DNA of 64,000 nt from Plicaturopsis crispa FD-325 SS-3 (taxonomy: Eukaryota > Basidiomycota > Agaricomycetes > Amylocorticiales > Amylocorticiaceae). How positions within the stretch are numbered: position 1 is the first letter of the stretch; each line of letters opens with the position of its first letter. The position numbers were made by a program, and so were the translations under genes. The DNA lies in the NCBI GenBank assembly GCA_000827205.1, contig KN832556.1:475436-539435 (forward strand), given 5' to 3'. A model generated the notes under the pieces. The model worked only from the letters and a program-made list of their open reading frames with translations, was not told where the DNA came from and searched no databases. Of this stretch, positions 48,387 to 57,115 are shown piece by piece.

Positions 48387-49400
48387 ATGAGTCTCCAGAC
48401 GGCGGAGCAGTCTCTTCACGACCAGGTTAATCTCGGACGACTTGTCAAGAGGCTAGAGAAGTCTGTGTCCGACGACGACTGGAGCGAGGATGCCAGGCGC
48501 CACGACAATTGGCTCAAGGCACAGCGCGTCCTTCAGGCAAGAGCAGGGAGGCCCCCGATGCTGGATTTACGCTAAATGTTTGCCTTTCAGAAAGTCAAGT
48601 TCGGGAGGAAACTGCTGAAAAGTGTGGAGGCGCATGATTTGGACCCGACGCCGTGAGTACCATGCGTCGCCGCCAGTGCATGTTGTTGAACAAGCTTGAT
48701 TCAGGCAGTCGCTAAAGCGGTATCGGGATGTGCACTCTACGCTGGACCGTATAGAGGGATTTTTTGTTGCCGTGCAGGAGGTGAATTGTGTTGAACTTTT
48801 GCGCCTTGATACTAACATAGTGTTTTGCAGAAAACAGCGCCGAAAGTGACTCGTCCAGAGCCTATTCTACCAAAGATTCCCCTACCCGTAAACACTGAAG
48901 CCAAGGCACTCTCGCTATCTACGTCGCCCGAGGACCTCACAGAAGAGCCTACGGTGAAACTCGCTGCGGACGATCTCCTCCTTTCCCCGTCGGACACATC
49001 TGCTCTGGCACCACAGAGCGCCAGCCTCCTCTCAAGCATACCAACGACCAGCCTTCCGCCACCATCTCAGACCGCATCCGCGACGAAATCCACCGCCGTC
49101 CCAGCGTTTATACAGAATTCGAATGCGTTACAGCAGGAGATGTCCGAGCAACTCGCGCAGATGGCGACGCAGCTAAAGCGGAACGCGATGCACTTTTCCG
49201 AATCGCTCGCGCGTGACCAGGCCGTGGTTGACGAGGCGCAGGAGAAACTGGAAGGGAATTACGATGTCATGAAGAAGGAGCGCGTACGGCTTAGGGACCA
49301 CAGGGGGAAGAGTGGATCCACGACGTGCTTGGTTCTCATGAGTATGCTAGTGGTTGTCGTTGCTTTCCTCTTGACGTTCTTTGTGATTCGCTTAACATAA
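48387..49400 (+). CDS. USE1: SNARE protein USE1 (ER/Golgi retrograde transport)
   Basis: USE1 is the ER-resident SNARE used by COPI vesicles returning from the Golgi. Four exons: MSLQTAEQSLHDQVNLGRLV...AQRVLQ, KVKFGRKLLKSVEAHDLDP, SLKRYRDVHSTLDRIEGFFV, and a long last exon. The SNARE helix region is ALQQEMSEQLAQMATQLKRN and SLARDQAVVDEAQEKLEGNY, followed by the C-terminal anchor CLVLMSMLVVVVAFLLTFFV with two residues after it. The first intron appears to have a GC donor (CAG|GCAAGA), the others GT. The last 430 bp of this gene are duplicated across gap 2 (49813-50242), which I read as an assembly artefact rather than a second gene. Confidence 0.87.
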
Positions 49401-49511
49401 CACTCTATACTTTGCTTGCTAGGATACTCAATGGCCTCCTGTAATTCCTCGGTGCACATCCTTTTTGCCTGCCCGCGGTCCCTCGAAAAACAGGTGCAGA
49501 CTCGGATTATG

Positions 49512-49812
49512 NNNNNNNNNNNNNNNNNNNNNNNNNNNNNNNNNNNNNNNNNNNNNNNNNNNNNNNNNNNNNNNNNNNNNNNNNNNNNNNNNNNNNNNNN
49601 NNNNNNNNNNNNNNNNNNNNNNNNNNNNNNNNNNNNNNNNNNNNNNNNNNNNNNNNNNNNNNNNNNNNNNNNNNNNNNNNNNNNNNNNNNNNNNNNNNNN
49701 NNNNNNNNNNNNNNNNNNNNNNNNNNNNNNNNNNNNNNNNNNNNNNNNNNNNNNNNNNNNNNNNNNNNNNNNNNNNNNNNNNNNNNNNNNNNNNNNNNNN
49801 NNNNNNNNNNNN
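49512..49812. other. Assembly gap 2 (301 N)
   Basis: Begins directly after GGATTATG at 49504-49511, the same 8 bases that flank the KDZ element. The right side restarts inside USE1. Confidence 0.99.
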
Positions 49813-50242
49813 CGACGAAATCCACCGCGTCCCAGCGTTTATACAGAATTCGAATGCGTTACAGCAGGAGATGTCCGAGCAACTCGCGCAGATGGCGACG
49901 CAGCTAAAGCGGAACGCGATGCACTTTTCCGAATCGCTCGCGCGTGACCAGGCCGTGGTTGACGAGGCGCAGGAGAAACTGGAAGGGAATTACGATGTCA
50001 TGAAGAAGGAGCGCGTACGGCTTAGGGACCACAGGGGGAAGAGTGGATCCACGACGTGCTTGGTTCTCATGAGTATGCTAGTGGTTGTCGTTGCTTTCCT
50101 CTTGACGTTCTTTGTGATTCGCTTAACATAACACTCTATACTTTGCTTGCTAGGATACTCAATGGCCTCCTGTAATTCCTCGGTGCACATCCTTTTTGCC
50201 TGCCCGCGGTCCCTCGAAAAACAGGTGCAGACTCGGATTATG
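49813..50242 (+). repeat. USE1: Repeat of the USE1 3' end beyond the gap (probable assembly duplicate)
   Basis: Matches 49082-49511 base for base, apart from one missing base near its left edge (CCACCGCGTCC against CCACCGCCGTCC). It holds only the last ~86 codons of USE1 and continues through GGATTATG into the transposon. No promoter or 5' exons exist on this side, so it is most simply the same locus assembled in two overlapping contigs. Confidence 0.85.
50235..50242. repeat. Target-site duplication of the KDZ element, left copy
   Basis: GGATTATG, identical to 62843-62850 on the other side of the element. Length 8 is that reported for Zisupton/KDZ elements. Confidence 0.9.
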
Positions 50243-50556
50243 CACCTGTGACTCCCATATGATGGGTGTTGTTAGACCTGTTATCGTGGGGGTCTCGCAC
50301 GGCTAAGTCGGCTCAAATTTGCTGATCTACCGCCTCCTTCAATAAATGCTCGTTATCGATCACCTGGCACTTGTAAGATTTCCATGAAATAGCACTGTTA
50401 GGTAGCCCTAGAGCACGTAGTGACATCCAAGCGCCGATCGACAAGGCGCCTAGAGCGTGCGCCGGGCGTCGTCGTCGCCAAACACGCGAGCTCGCTGTTC
50501 CCCACGACGAGCACGCGTTTTTGCTCAGTTTTTCGATTCCCGCCGCCGTACTTATG
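50243..50556 (+). repeat. Left terminal inverted repeat of the KDZ element
   Basis: Reads inward CACCTGTGACTCCCATAT, then GTGGGGGTCTCGCACGGC and TCAATAAATGCTCGTTATCG, up to CTCAGTTTTTCGATT near 50540. Pairs with 62533-62842. The outer ~130 bp are nearly identical; the inner part is more diverged and has small indels. Confidence 0.9.
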
Positions 50557-50633
50557 TGGTTGGAGCGCAATTACTCCGGGCCTGTTCTTAGAGATAATAT
50601 ACTTTGTTATTAAGTAGAACAATACACAGTGTG

Positions 50634-52627
50634 CTAATGAGGTCCCGAAGATTCGTCGCTAGACGAGTCTGAGTCCACGATAGCTGCGCTTTTGGGAGCC
50701 TTCTGCACCCTTCCCTTGCCCTTGGACGCCCTCGCCGTGCCTCCATTGGTCTTTCTCGCCCTCTTCGCCGATCCCTGAGGCTCAGCTTCAGTATCTTCAG
50801 GACCGAGCGCTGAGGCCGACGTGCTCTTCCTCTTGGTACCCTTGTCCGATCGTTGCTTCCGTGGCGGCTTCTCGACGGTCTCGCCCCGGTCACGGCGTTC
50901 CTCCAGGTCGGCGAGATGCGAGGCAAGCTGACCCTTCGTCATCTTCTCCCAATGGCAGGCGCCAGATTTCCAGGCATCTCGTAGTTTCCGGATGTCACCA
51001 ACGGCGCCGATAGCAGAGGGGCTGACGAATTTGACGTCCTTCGGCCAGCCTATGATCCGAACACTGTATTTCTCGACGATGTCCTTTTCGTAGTTGCGGT
51101 AGCACATAAGGATAGACCGGACGTGCGTAGCAGACTCTGTACACGGCTAGGATCAATGCATGTTCTTCTAAAACTAAAGGAGAATCTTACTGAGTGCTGT
51201 TAGGATCATGCGCGTACATTGCCTGCGCACATTTGCTAGGTTGTCACGCTCGATAATATCTGTTGCACCGTTACCGCGGTTAGACACAGGGCAGTGAATG
51301 AGGCTCGAAGGACTTACTCTGACTAAGGGCACATGCCCACTGTTCATACTGCCGAACGATGGTGTCGGGATCCATCTTCAAAACGTCCTCCCAGAAATCC
51401 ATCGAGTTGTGCGTGCCATAGTACGTTGCTTGGGCAGTGTCGTTGACGTGGCCTCGGGTCAAGAAGAAGCAGGCATATGCCCCTGTACGACTTGCCAGAT
51501 TGTCGAGCTACAATGTGTCGAATGCGCACATATTAGCATTTGTATACTAAGTGATATTCCTAGGCCAAAGGATACGAGCTCACCAACTTGATTGTCGCTT
51601 CGACGGTGGCTAGTACATCGCGAGCCGCAGCGGCGTTGTTAGCGCGTAGTCCGGTAAACTTCTTCTCGCGATGCTCTTCGAGCTTCTCGAGATAACTCTT
51701 TTTCTCCGCCTTGGTCAGGTTTTTCATATCCGGATCGTTTGCAACCAGCTCTGTTAGCTCGGCAAGATTACGGCGACTACCTGTGGGTAGATCTAATGAT
51801 AGTCAACGACCCGCAATCACCGAAAATGTAACAAGCTCACCGGCATTGACCTCCTCGGCCTTGGCGTGTATGAGCGCGTTTTTCAATGAAACCTTGCGAG
51901 TACTCTTTGTGCGCGTATGGATCCCGATGAGCTCTTCCACCTCCTTGGGATGCCTGTCGAACATCGTGGCAATTTCTTCAACCCTAGCCTCCATATCTTT
52001 GACGACCTTGTGGATGGCATCATTCAAGGCTTTCGTCCTGTCCGCGCGCTGATCGCGTGCAATTCCCTGCGAGGATTTCTGCGCATCCGTGAGGCGGCCG
52101 CGTCCAGGTCGAATGGAGAGGACAGGTCGACCGGGGTTGCGGTCCTTCCAGGACGATTCGTTGGCGTTGTCGTCACGTAGAGCCGTGTGTGATAGGGCAG
52201 CTTGCAATGGCGGATCGGCGGACTGCTCGGATACTGGTGACGGTGGGCGGGCCAACGAGACATCCGGAGGCGGGGATGATTCGTTGTCTAGGTCTGTGTT
52301 GCTACTTGAAGCAGACGGCATAGATGTGAGACCGCTGAAGAGGCCACGGCGGTCGTAGTCAGGTGTAAGAGACTGCACTGCAGCCAAGTTCGGGTCCGCC
52401 TGATCGTAGTAGGCATTCTCGAAGCCCTGCAGACCAGCTGTAGGTAGAAGTTGATATGGGGGAACTGGGTGATAGAATGAATCGTCGAAATCTGCTGCGT
52501 GGTTTATATTGAATTGGAAACTGTCGTGTCCGAGGCCAAGAGGGGCCTCGCTCGTACCCGGCGGGATGGGTTGTAGAAAGTCGAGGCTCTCTAAAAAGCT
52601 GCCCGAAAATGTGGAGTGGTCGTCCAT
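50634..52627 (-). CDS. Uncharacterised KDZ-element cargo protein, basic C-terminus
   Basis: Lies wholly inside the transposon. Exon 1 (52627 to about 51845) encodes an acidic/Ser/Pro-rich start (MDDHSTFSGSFLESLDFLQP) and a helical part with TKALNDAIHKVVKDMEARVE and TRKVSLKNALIHAKAEEVNA. Following exons: RRNLAELTELVANDPDMKNL, KKSYLEKLEEHREKKFTGLR, then TGAYACFFLTRGHVNDTAQA with TYYGTHNSMDFWEDVLKMDP and RQYEQWACALSQ. The last exon has VEKYSVRIIGWPKDVKFVSP, AVGDIRKLRDAWKSGACHWE and a Lys/Arg-rich tail (RKQRSDKGTKRKS) that could be a nuclear signal, ending SSDESSGPH. I recall similar proteins, with the G-W-P-K-D-V and F-W-E-D-V blocks, as an expanded family in agaricomycete genomes, but know no function. 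A DNA-binding or transposition-accessory role is only inference from its location. Confidence 0.7.
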
Positions 52628-53721
52628 GTGTGAAGGGGTAGAAGGACGGCGACAAGAGCGGCATGCGGGAGTTGGAAGAAAATCTGCGGCGAGTGCGCCA
52701 CACGCAAAGCGCCGATGTCACGTGTCGCCCGTCGCGCTGAACAGCGATAAGTATATTTTGGCTACCGTTTTGCACACAACTCACGATGCTTCAGCTGTGC
52801 ATCTCGCGCAATCCGGCGGTGTGTGAACAGAACCAGAAATTCTGCGACCAAAGTCTGGCGGTCGATGCGTCTAATTGTTTGCCAGCTCAGTACGAGCCTT
52901 GTAAGTTGTTGACAACAATCAAGCTACGCACTGGTTTGCCAAAGTATAGCTTCCATAAATTCCTGATCACAGAGTTGATGCCTGAAGACGATGGCCTGTT
53001 AAGTTACTTGAGCGGTAGTATGGCCTATAACCTGACTGCACCTGAGGAGACGTCAAACTGGTGACGAATATAGTACTATTGGATGAGCTGTTAGTAATCT
53101 TAAGCCTCGGTGATCAAATCGACGACGTACCTAGCGCAATTCGCACTCACGGCGGGCTCAAATACATTCTGCTGCAAAGGGGACAATAGCGATCCCTTAC
53201 TGCTGGCCTGAACTACCGGCGTAGGCTACTGCTGCAACATGCTGTGTGGCGATGAGTATTAGAAAAGTTGTACCATGAGTATCAAAGTAATCAGACGCAC
53301 ATATACGAGAATCCGATGCCCTCGAGGCGACGGCACCGTCGGTGCTAGCGGGCGTTTGTGGATCCTATTCATAACACTTTCCTACTTTGGACGTTGATTT
53401 GTTTCCGCGTCGGAGTTCGAAAGTTCAGCTCAGCAGACGGAACCTTGACCTCCTCAAGCAACCGTCAAATGCTCTCTCTCTTCGACTTCATGCCCCAATC
53501 TTCTCACAAGTAGCGGGGTACATCATGCGCCTTGCTCCTCCTGCACTGAAAGGTTAGTCTCATTATTTTTTTGTCTCTCAAACGAGGCTGTAGGCTGCAA
53601 CGGACGAAGTTTCGCTGCTTCAATCCTGGACCTGCGGGCGGACTCTTGCGCAGCATGCAGCCTTGATATTCCCTTGTCAGCCGCTTGCTATTTTGCTGAC
53701 TTCTGCTTGTCTGAAATTTAG
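52628..53721. other. Spacer inside the KDZ element between divergent cargo genes
   Basis: Upstream of both the uncharacterised gene (-) and the dioxygenase gene (+), so it holds their promoters and perhaps the first dioxygenase exon. The frame at 52786-53064 shows no domain. Confidence 0.45.
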
Positions 53722-55540
53722 AAGCCGTCTGCGACATTCTCGGTGAGTTTTTCCAATGCCTCTATGCTCATAGTATCTAACGTGTTTTCTTTGTGGTCTA
53801 CGCGACAGATTCATCGTTCCGACGTGTACGTGTTCGTCTTTATGTTTGAGACATATCAGCTAACTTTTTTTACGCGTAGACGCGCACTGGCAAGAAGTTT
53901 TCGCCTTGGGCAGCACCGGTCACGGCGGCCACTGGCGCGAACTTCAACTTCGATAGCCTACTCCTTAACGCCATAGTCGCAGAACACGACCTCGCCGATG
54001 ACGACTCCGAGGGCCAGGACCTCGACTACGAAATCAACTTTGACTCCCCCACACCCCTTTCTCCGTTGCCAGATGCATACGCGGATGCCAGCACGTCAGC
54101 CCCGCCGCCTTTGGATTTAGATGCGCAGGCCGCATGTTCGCACCCAACCACGAGCAAAGACACTCCGCACACTTCACGCCGACCACCCACAGTAAAGCCG
54201 TTTCATCCCTCAAATCGTGAATACCCGGACGGCGAATTTGAGAAGGGCCACCGCAAAAATTCGCACAATAGGCGCCGTGCTCAGAAGCGCAAGCGCGAGC
54301 GTGAAAGTGCGCCGTACGGTGAATACCGGTTGCGACCGTCGGTCGTCAACAAATATGTCCGGCCAGCCGTTGCAATCGAGACCAACCTCGACACCACGAA
54401 GCTCCCCCACACCGTCAACGCGTACACTGGCGGAAGGGACACGGGCGCTTTGCGAAAAGTCTACACACTCGACGAGCTCAAGAAGCTCGGCTTCAAATAT
54501 GAGCCTTGGGACGGAGGGTAGGGAATTTTAATTGTATCTGCTATGCTATATGCTAACACGTGTGTGTGTAGCGACTCTAGGCCAATAACCGACGACCGCG
54601 GCAAGGTCATCGGGGCTCTTTGCTGCCCACCGGAGGATGCAGACTGGCACGATGGTGCCGCTGCCGCTTTCGACGACGCCCGTCAAAGAATGCGTTTCCC
54701 CAAGAAAGATTCGAATCACCGCCGTGGGACATTTTGCGCGCAGGCGGTGGGATCGTCTTTTGGTGGTGGGCAGAAGGTATGTATCCATTGCGCCACGTCT
54801 TAGGGAAACGTCTGATTCGCTCGGTATAGATGCCCGGGAATCTTGTCAATACTGCCGTCAACACCGCCATTCTTGCTAGCCTACTGAGCAACATCTACAT
54901 CATCCGCATAGCCGGCTTTGCTTCTGGTAAGTCCTCGAGTGCTATGTTTTGTTGCTATCTCGCTAACACTCCTTTCCTAGCCGCATTCGCAACATGGGCC
55001 CCAAACCTCTACACCTACTATGTTGAACACCTCAGGCCCCTCCACACGACGTACCCACGCCTCAAGCGCAACTTCATCAACAGTGTCTTTGCTGCCGCCA
55101 CGTTCAACTTTGGTCCGGTAACCTGCACGTATCCTCACCGCGACCCAGGTAATCTTCCGTTCGGGTGGTGCGCAATCACAGCCCTGGGCAAGTTCGATCC
55201 AACGCGCGGTGGTCATCTTGTTCTCTGGGATATGCACCTTATCATCGAGTTTCCGCCAGGTACCACGATTTTAATCCCTTCGGCAACCATCCGACACTCA
55301 AATGTGGCAATTCAGAAGGGCGAGACTCGCTTCTCGTTCACGCAATACACGGCAGGCGGCCTTTTCCGCTGGGTCGATCAAGGATTTCAACCTAGCTCAT
55401 CATTTCTAGCTGCACTGTCAAGTGAAGAGGTCAAGGAGGAGAAAGTTCGCGCAAAGGTCCAGGAGCGCTGGAATATGGGAGTCAATCTTTTCTCCGACCT
55501 CACTTCCCTGCAACAGCCACCTAACTTTGACGCAGTATAG
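53722..55540 (+). CDS. TET/JBP-type 2-oxoglutarate/Fe(II) dioxygenase, KDZ cargo
   Basis: TET/JBP enzymes oxidise 5-methylcytosine or thymine in DNA. The readable part starts with short exons (KPSATFS, IHRSD) that join in phase to TGKKFSPWAAPVTAATGANF at 53881; the true start codon upstream is not resolved. A disordered acidic then basic stretch (RRAQKRKRERES) leads to the fold: WDGGDSRPITDDRGKVIGAL, HRRGTFCAQAVGSSFGGGQK, MPGNLVNTAVNTAILASLLS, RIAGFASAAFATWAPNLYTY. The catalytic double-stranded beta-helix has TYPHRDPGNLPFGWCAITAL (Fe-binding H-x-D), GGHLVLWDMHLIIEFPPGTT, LIPSATIRHSNVAIQKGE (distal His) and TRFSFTQYTAGGLFRW (the 2-oxoglutarate-binding Arg). All expected ligands are present, so the enzyme may be active. 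A 54-nt in-frame intron lies at 54927-54980. Transcribed in the same direction as the transposase. Confidence 0.85.
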
Positions 55541-55625
55541 CTATTTTCTTGCATGTATCCATACTTACCAGGTTAACATTGCGGTGATTTCTTGGACAAT
55601 CGCTAGGTTTTCTATTTGCTACTAT

Positions 55626-55801
55626 GTTCGCTGTACGTTTGCGATAAGTTTGCCGTGAGTTTGCCATGAGTTCGCTACACGTTCGCCATAAGTTCGCCAT
55701 AAGTTCGCCATAAATTCGCCATAAATTCGCCATACGTTTGCTATGGATTCGCCATATGTTCACTATGGATTCGCTATGAATTCTTGATGAATTCGCTAAG
55801 T
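55626..55801 (+). repeat. 11-bp minisatellite, about 16 units
   Basis: Tandem units of the form GTTCGCCATAA, with three perfect central copies and drift towards both ends (GTTTGCCGTGA, ATTCGCTATGA). Lies between the dioxygenase stop and the first small gene of the KDZ element. Confidence 0.85.
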
Positions 55802-55895
55802 ATGTAACCGCCCAGTAACTCTCCGGTTTACTAACCTGTCTCCTTCGCTGAGCATCTCTGCCTCGTAACACCTGCTAGTCCGCGACTCCCTATAG

Positions 55896-56139
55896 ATGGG
55901 TAAAGGACACGGAAACAGTCATAAAAGAACGTCCGAGAGCGCCCGCTTGGCAACAAATCGTTGGCTGAACAAAGACGGGTAAGTACTTAGTTGCTGATTT
56001 CATGCCTTCGCGTCAGTTTCTCATCGCGCTGCCCAGTGTCCGCGAAAAACAAAATGAGAAAGCCCGCGTACGCGCCGCAAATAATCGTGCACGGTACGCC
56101 CATGATCCTATGTACCTGGACGATATCATATTGACATGA
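55896..56139 (+). CDS. Small basic protein of the KDZ element
   Basis: Two exons (55896-55978, 56037-56139) give about 61 residues: MGKGHGNSHKRTSESARLAT, NRWLNKDG, VREKQNEKARVRAANNRARY, AHDPMYLDDIILT. The second exon uses acceptor GCTGCCCAG. Rich in Arg/Lys/Asn and helical, like the basic segments of small DNA-binding proteins, but no family is recognised. Its TGA overlaps the ATG of the next frame (ATGA at 56136-56139). Confidence 0.5.
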
Positions 56140-56927
56140 ATCCGTCATGCCGTGTTCAATGTCCATGTAGTAAAAAAGCTGCCGACTCGGAGAAGACTCC
56201 AGAGCCCGCCAGTGCTCAGGCTAGGCATTCTAGCACTCCAACTACTATCGGCAGCACTGTGCAGACTGTTTACCGAGGTCGTGCCTCACCACCTGCCATC
56301 CCCGGACCATCCATTTCTATGACAGCAGCCACTGGCACAAACCGTACAGAACAGACCATTGTCGACCGGGGCCGTGCCACACTGGCATCTAGTGGCGACC
56401 GATCCATTCCCTCGCACCGCCCTCGACGCTCTACGAGCCGTAACAGCCTGAGTCAATCGAGTCTTGACGAAGGCGACCTTTTCGACCTCGACTCGGACAA
56501 GTTCGTCACACTTGAAGAACCGGAAGATATCGTGCATAACATACGTCGCTGCCGTCTCGTCGTTATGAATTGGCAGTGTGGATGGGGAGGCGATAACAGC
56601 TTCTGGGAGAAGTACTTCTCTGAGCTGCTTGAGGAGGCACGTCAGAGGGATCACGATGGTAACAGCCCGGGTCTGGTCGATTTCTTCAAGTGTTTTGAGG
56701 CGCACATCGACAAGGGAAAGGACATTCTGGAGGATTTGAAGGGGGTTGCTGAGTATGCTTGCAATTCTACACCTGACGAGATTCGTGACCTCTTTTTTCA
56801 AGGTTTCGAAATGGGCATGGCTGTGACCTCTGAAGTCAAATTTTTCGAGATGAAGCTTCACCAATATGCTCCTGCAATCCCCTTGTCACAAGTTACTGAT
56901 TATAGATCTTACGGTAGCCGATACTGA
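56136..56927 (+). CDS. Uncharacterised 263-residue protein of the KDZ element
   Basis: Single open frame. MNPSCRVQCPCSKKAADSEK has a CxVQCxC start that might bind metal; then Ser/Thr/Pro/Arg-rich low complexity with two YRGRASP/DRGRATL-like units, and a folded-looking C-terminal half: VVMNWQCGWGGDNSFWEKYF, SELLEEARQRDHDGNSPGLV, IDKGKDILEDLKGVAEYACN and FFQGFEMGMAVTSEVKFFEM. No known domain. The frame is preserved without stops for 790 bp and sits just before the transposase. Confidence 0.55.
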   Translation: MNPSCRVQCPCSKKAADSEKTPEPASAQARHSSTPTTIGSTVQTVYRGRASPPAIPGPSISMTAATGTNRTEQTIVDRGRATLASSGDRSIPSHRPRRSTSRNSLSQSSLDEGDLFDLDSDKFVTLEEPEDIVHNIRRCRLVVMNWQCGWGGDNSFWEKYFSELLEEARQRDHDGNSPGLVDFFKCFEAHIDKGKDILEDLKGVAEYACNSTPDEIRDLFFQGFEMGMAVTSEVKFFEMKLHQYAPAIPLSQVTDYRSYGSRY

Positions 56928-57115
56928 CTTAAATGTGCTCTATGCTTTGAAGTACTACTAGAAATACCAGTCTACATGTATGCTACGCTACATACATTGC
57001 AACTTGAAGCTGGTGAAAAGCGCTGCGGCGCGTGCAACGAGACTGCCAGTGAAGTCGCGACGCCAGACGCGGTGTTCTTGTGCGCCACCGCCTCTTCCTC
57101 TTCTCATCGACTGGC

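Noticed and set aside
49813-50131. A second USE1 gene
   Set aside because: Sequence is the same as the end of the first copy, has no 5' exons, and abuts an N gap; an assembly duplicate is simpler.
55521-55871. Minus-strand 116-codon frame with ANLWRIYGELMANLW-like repeats
   Set aside because: Produced by the 11-bp minisatellite; period 11 does not keep a frame and no domain is present.
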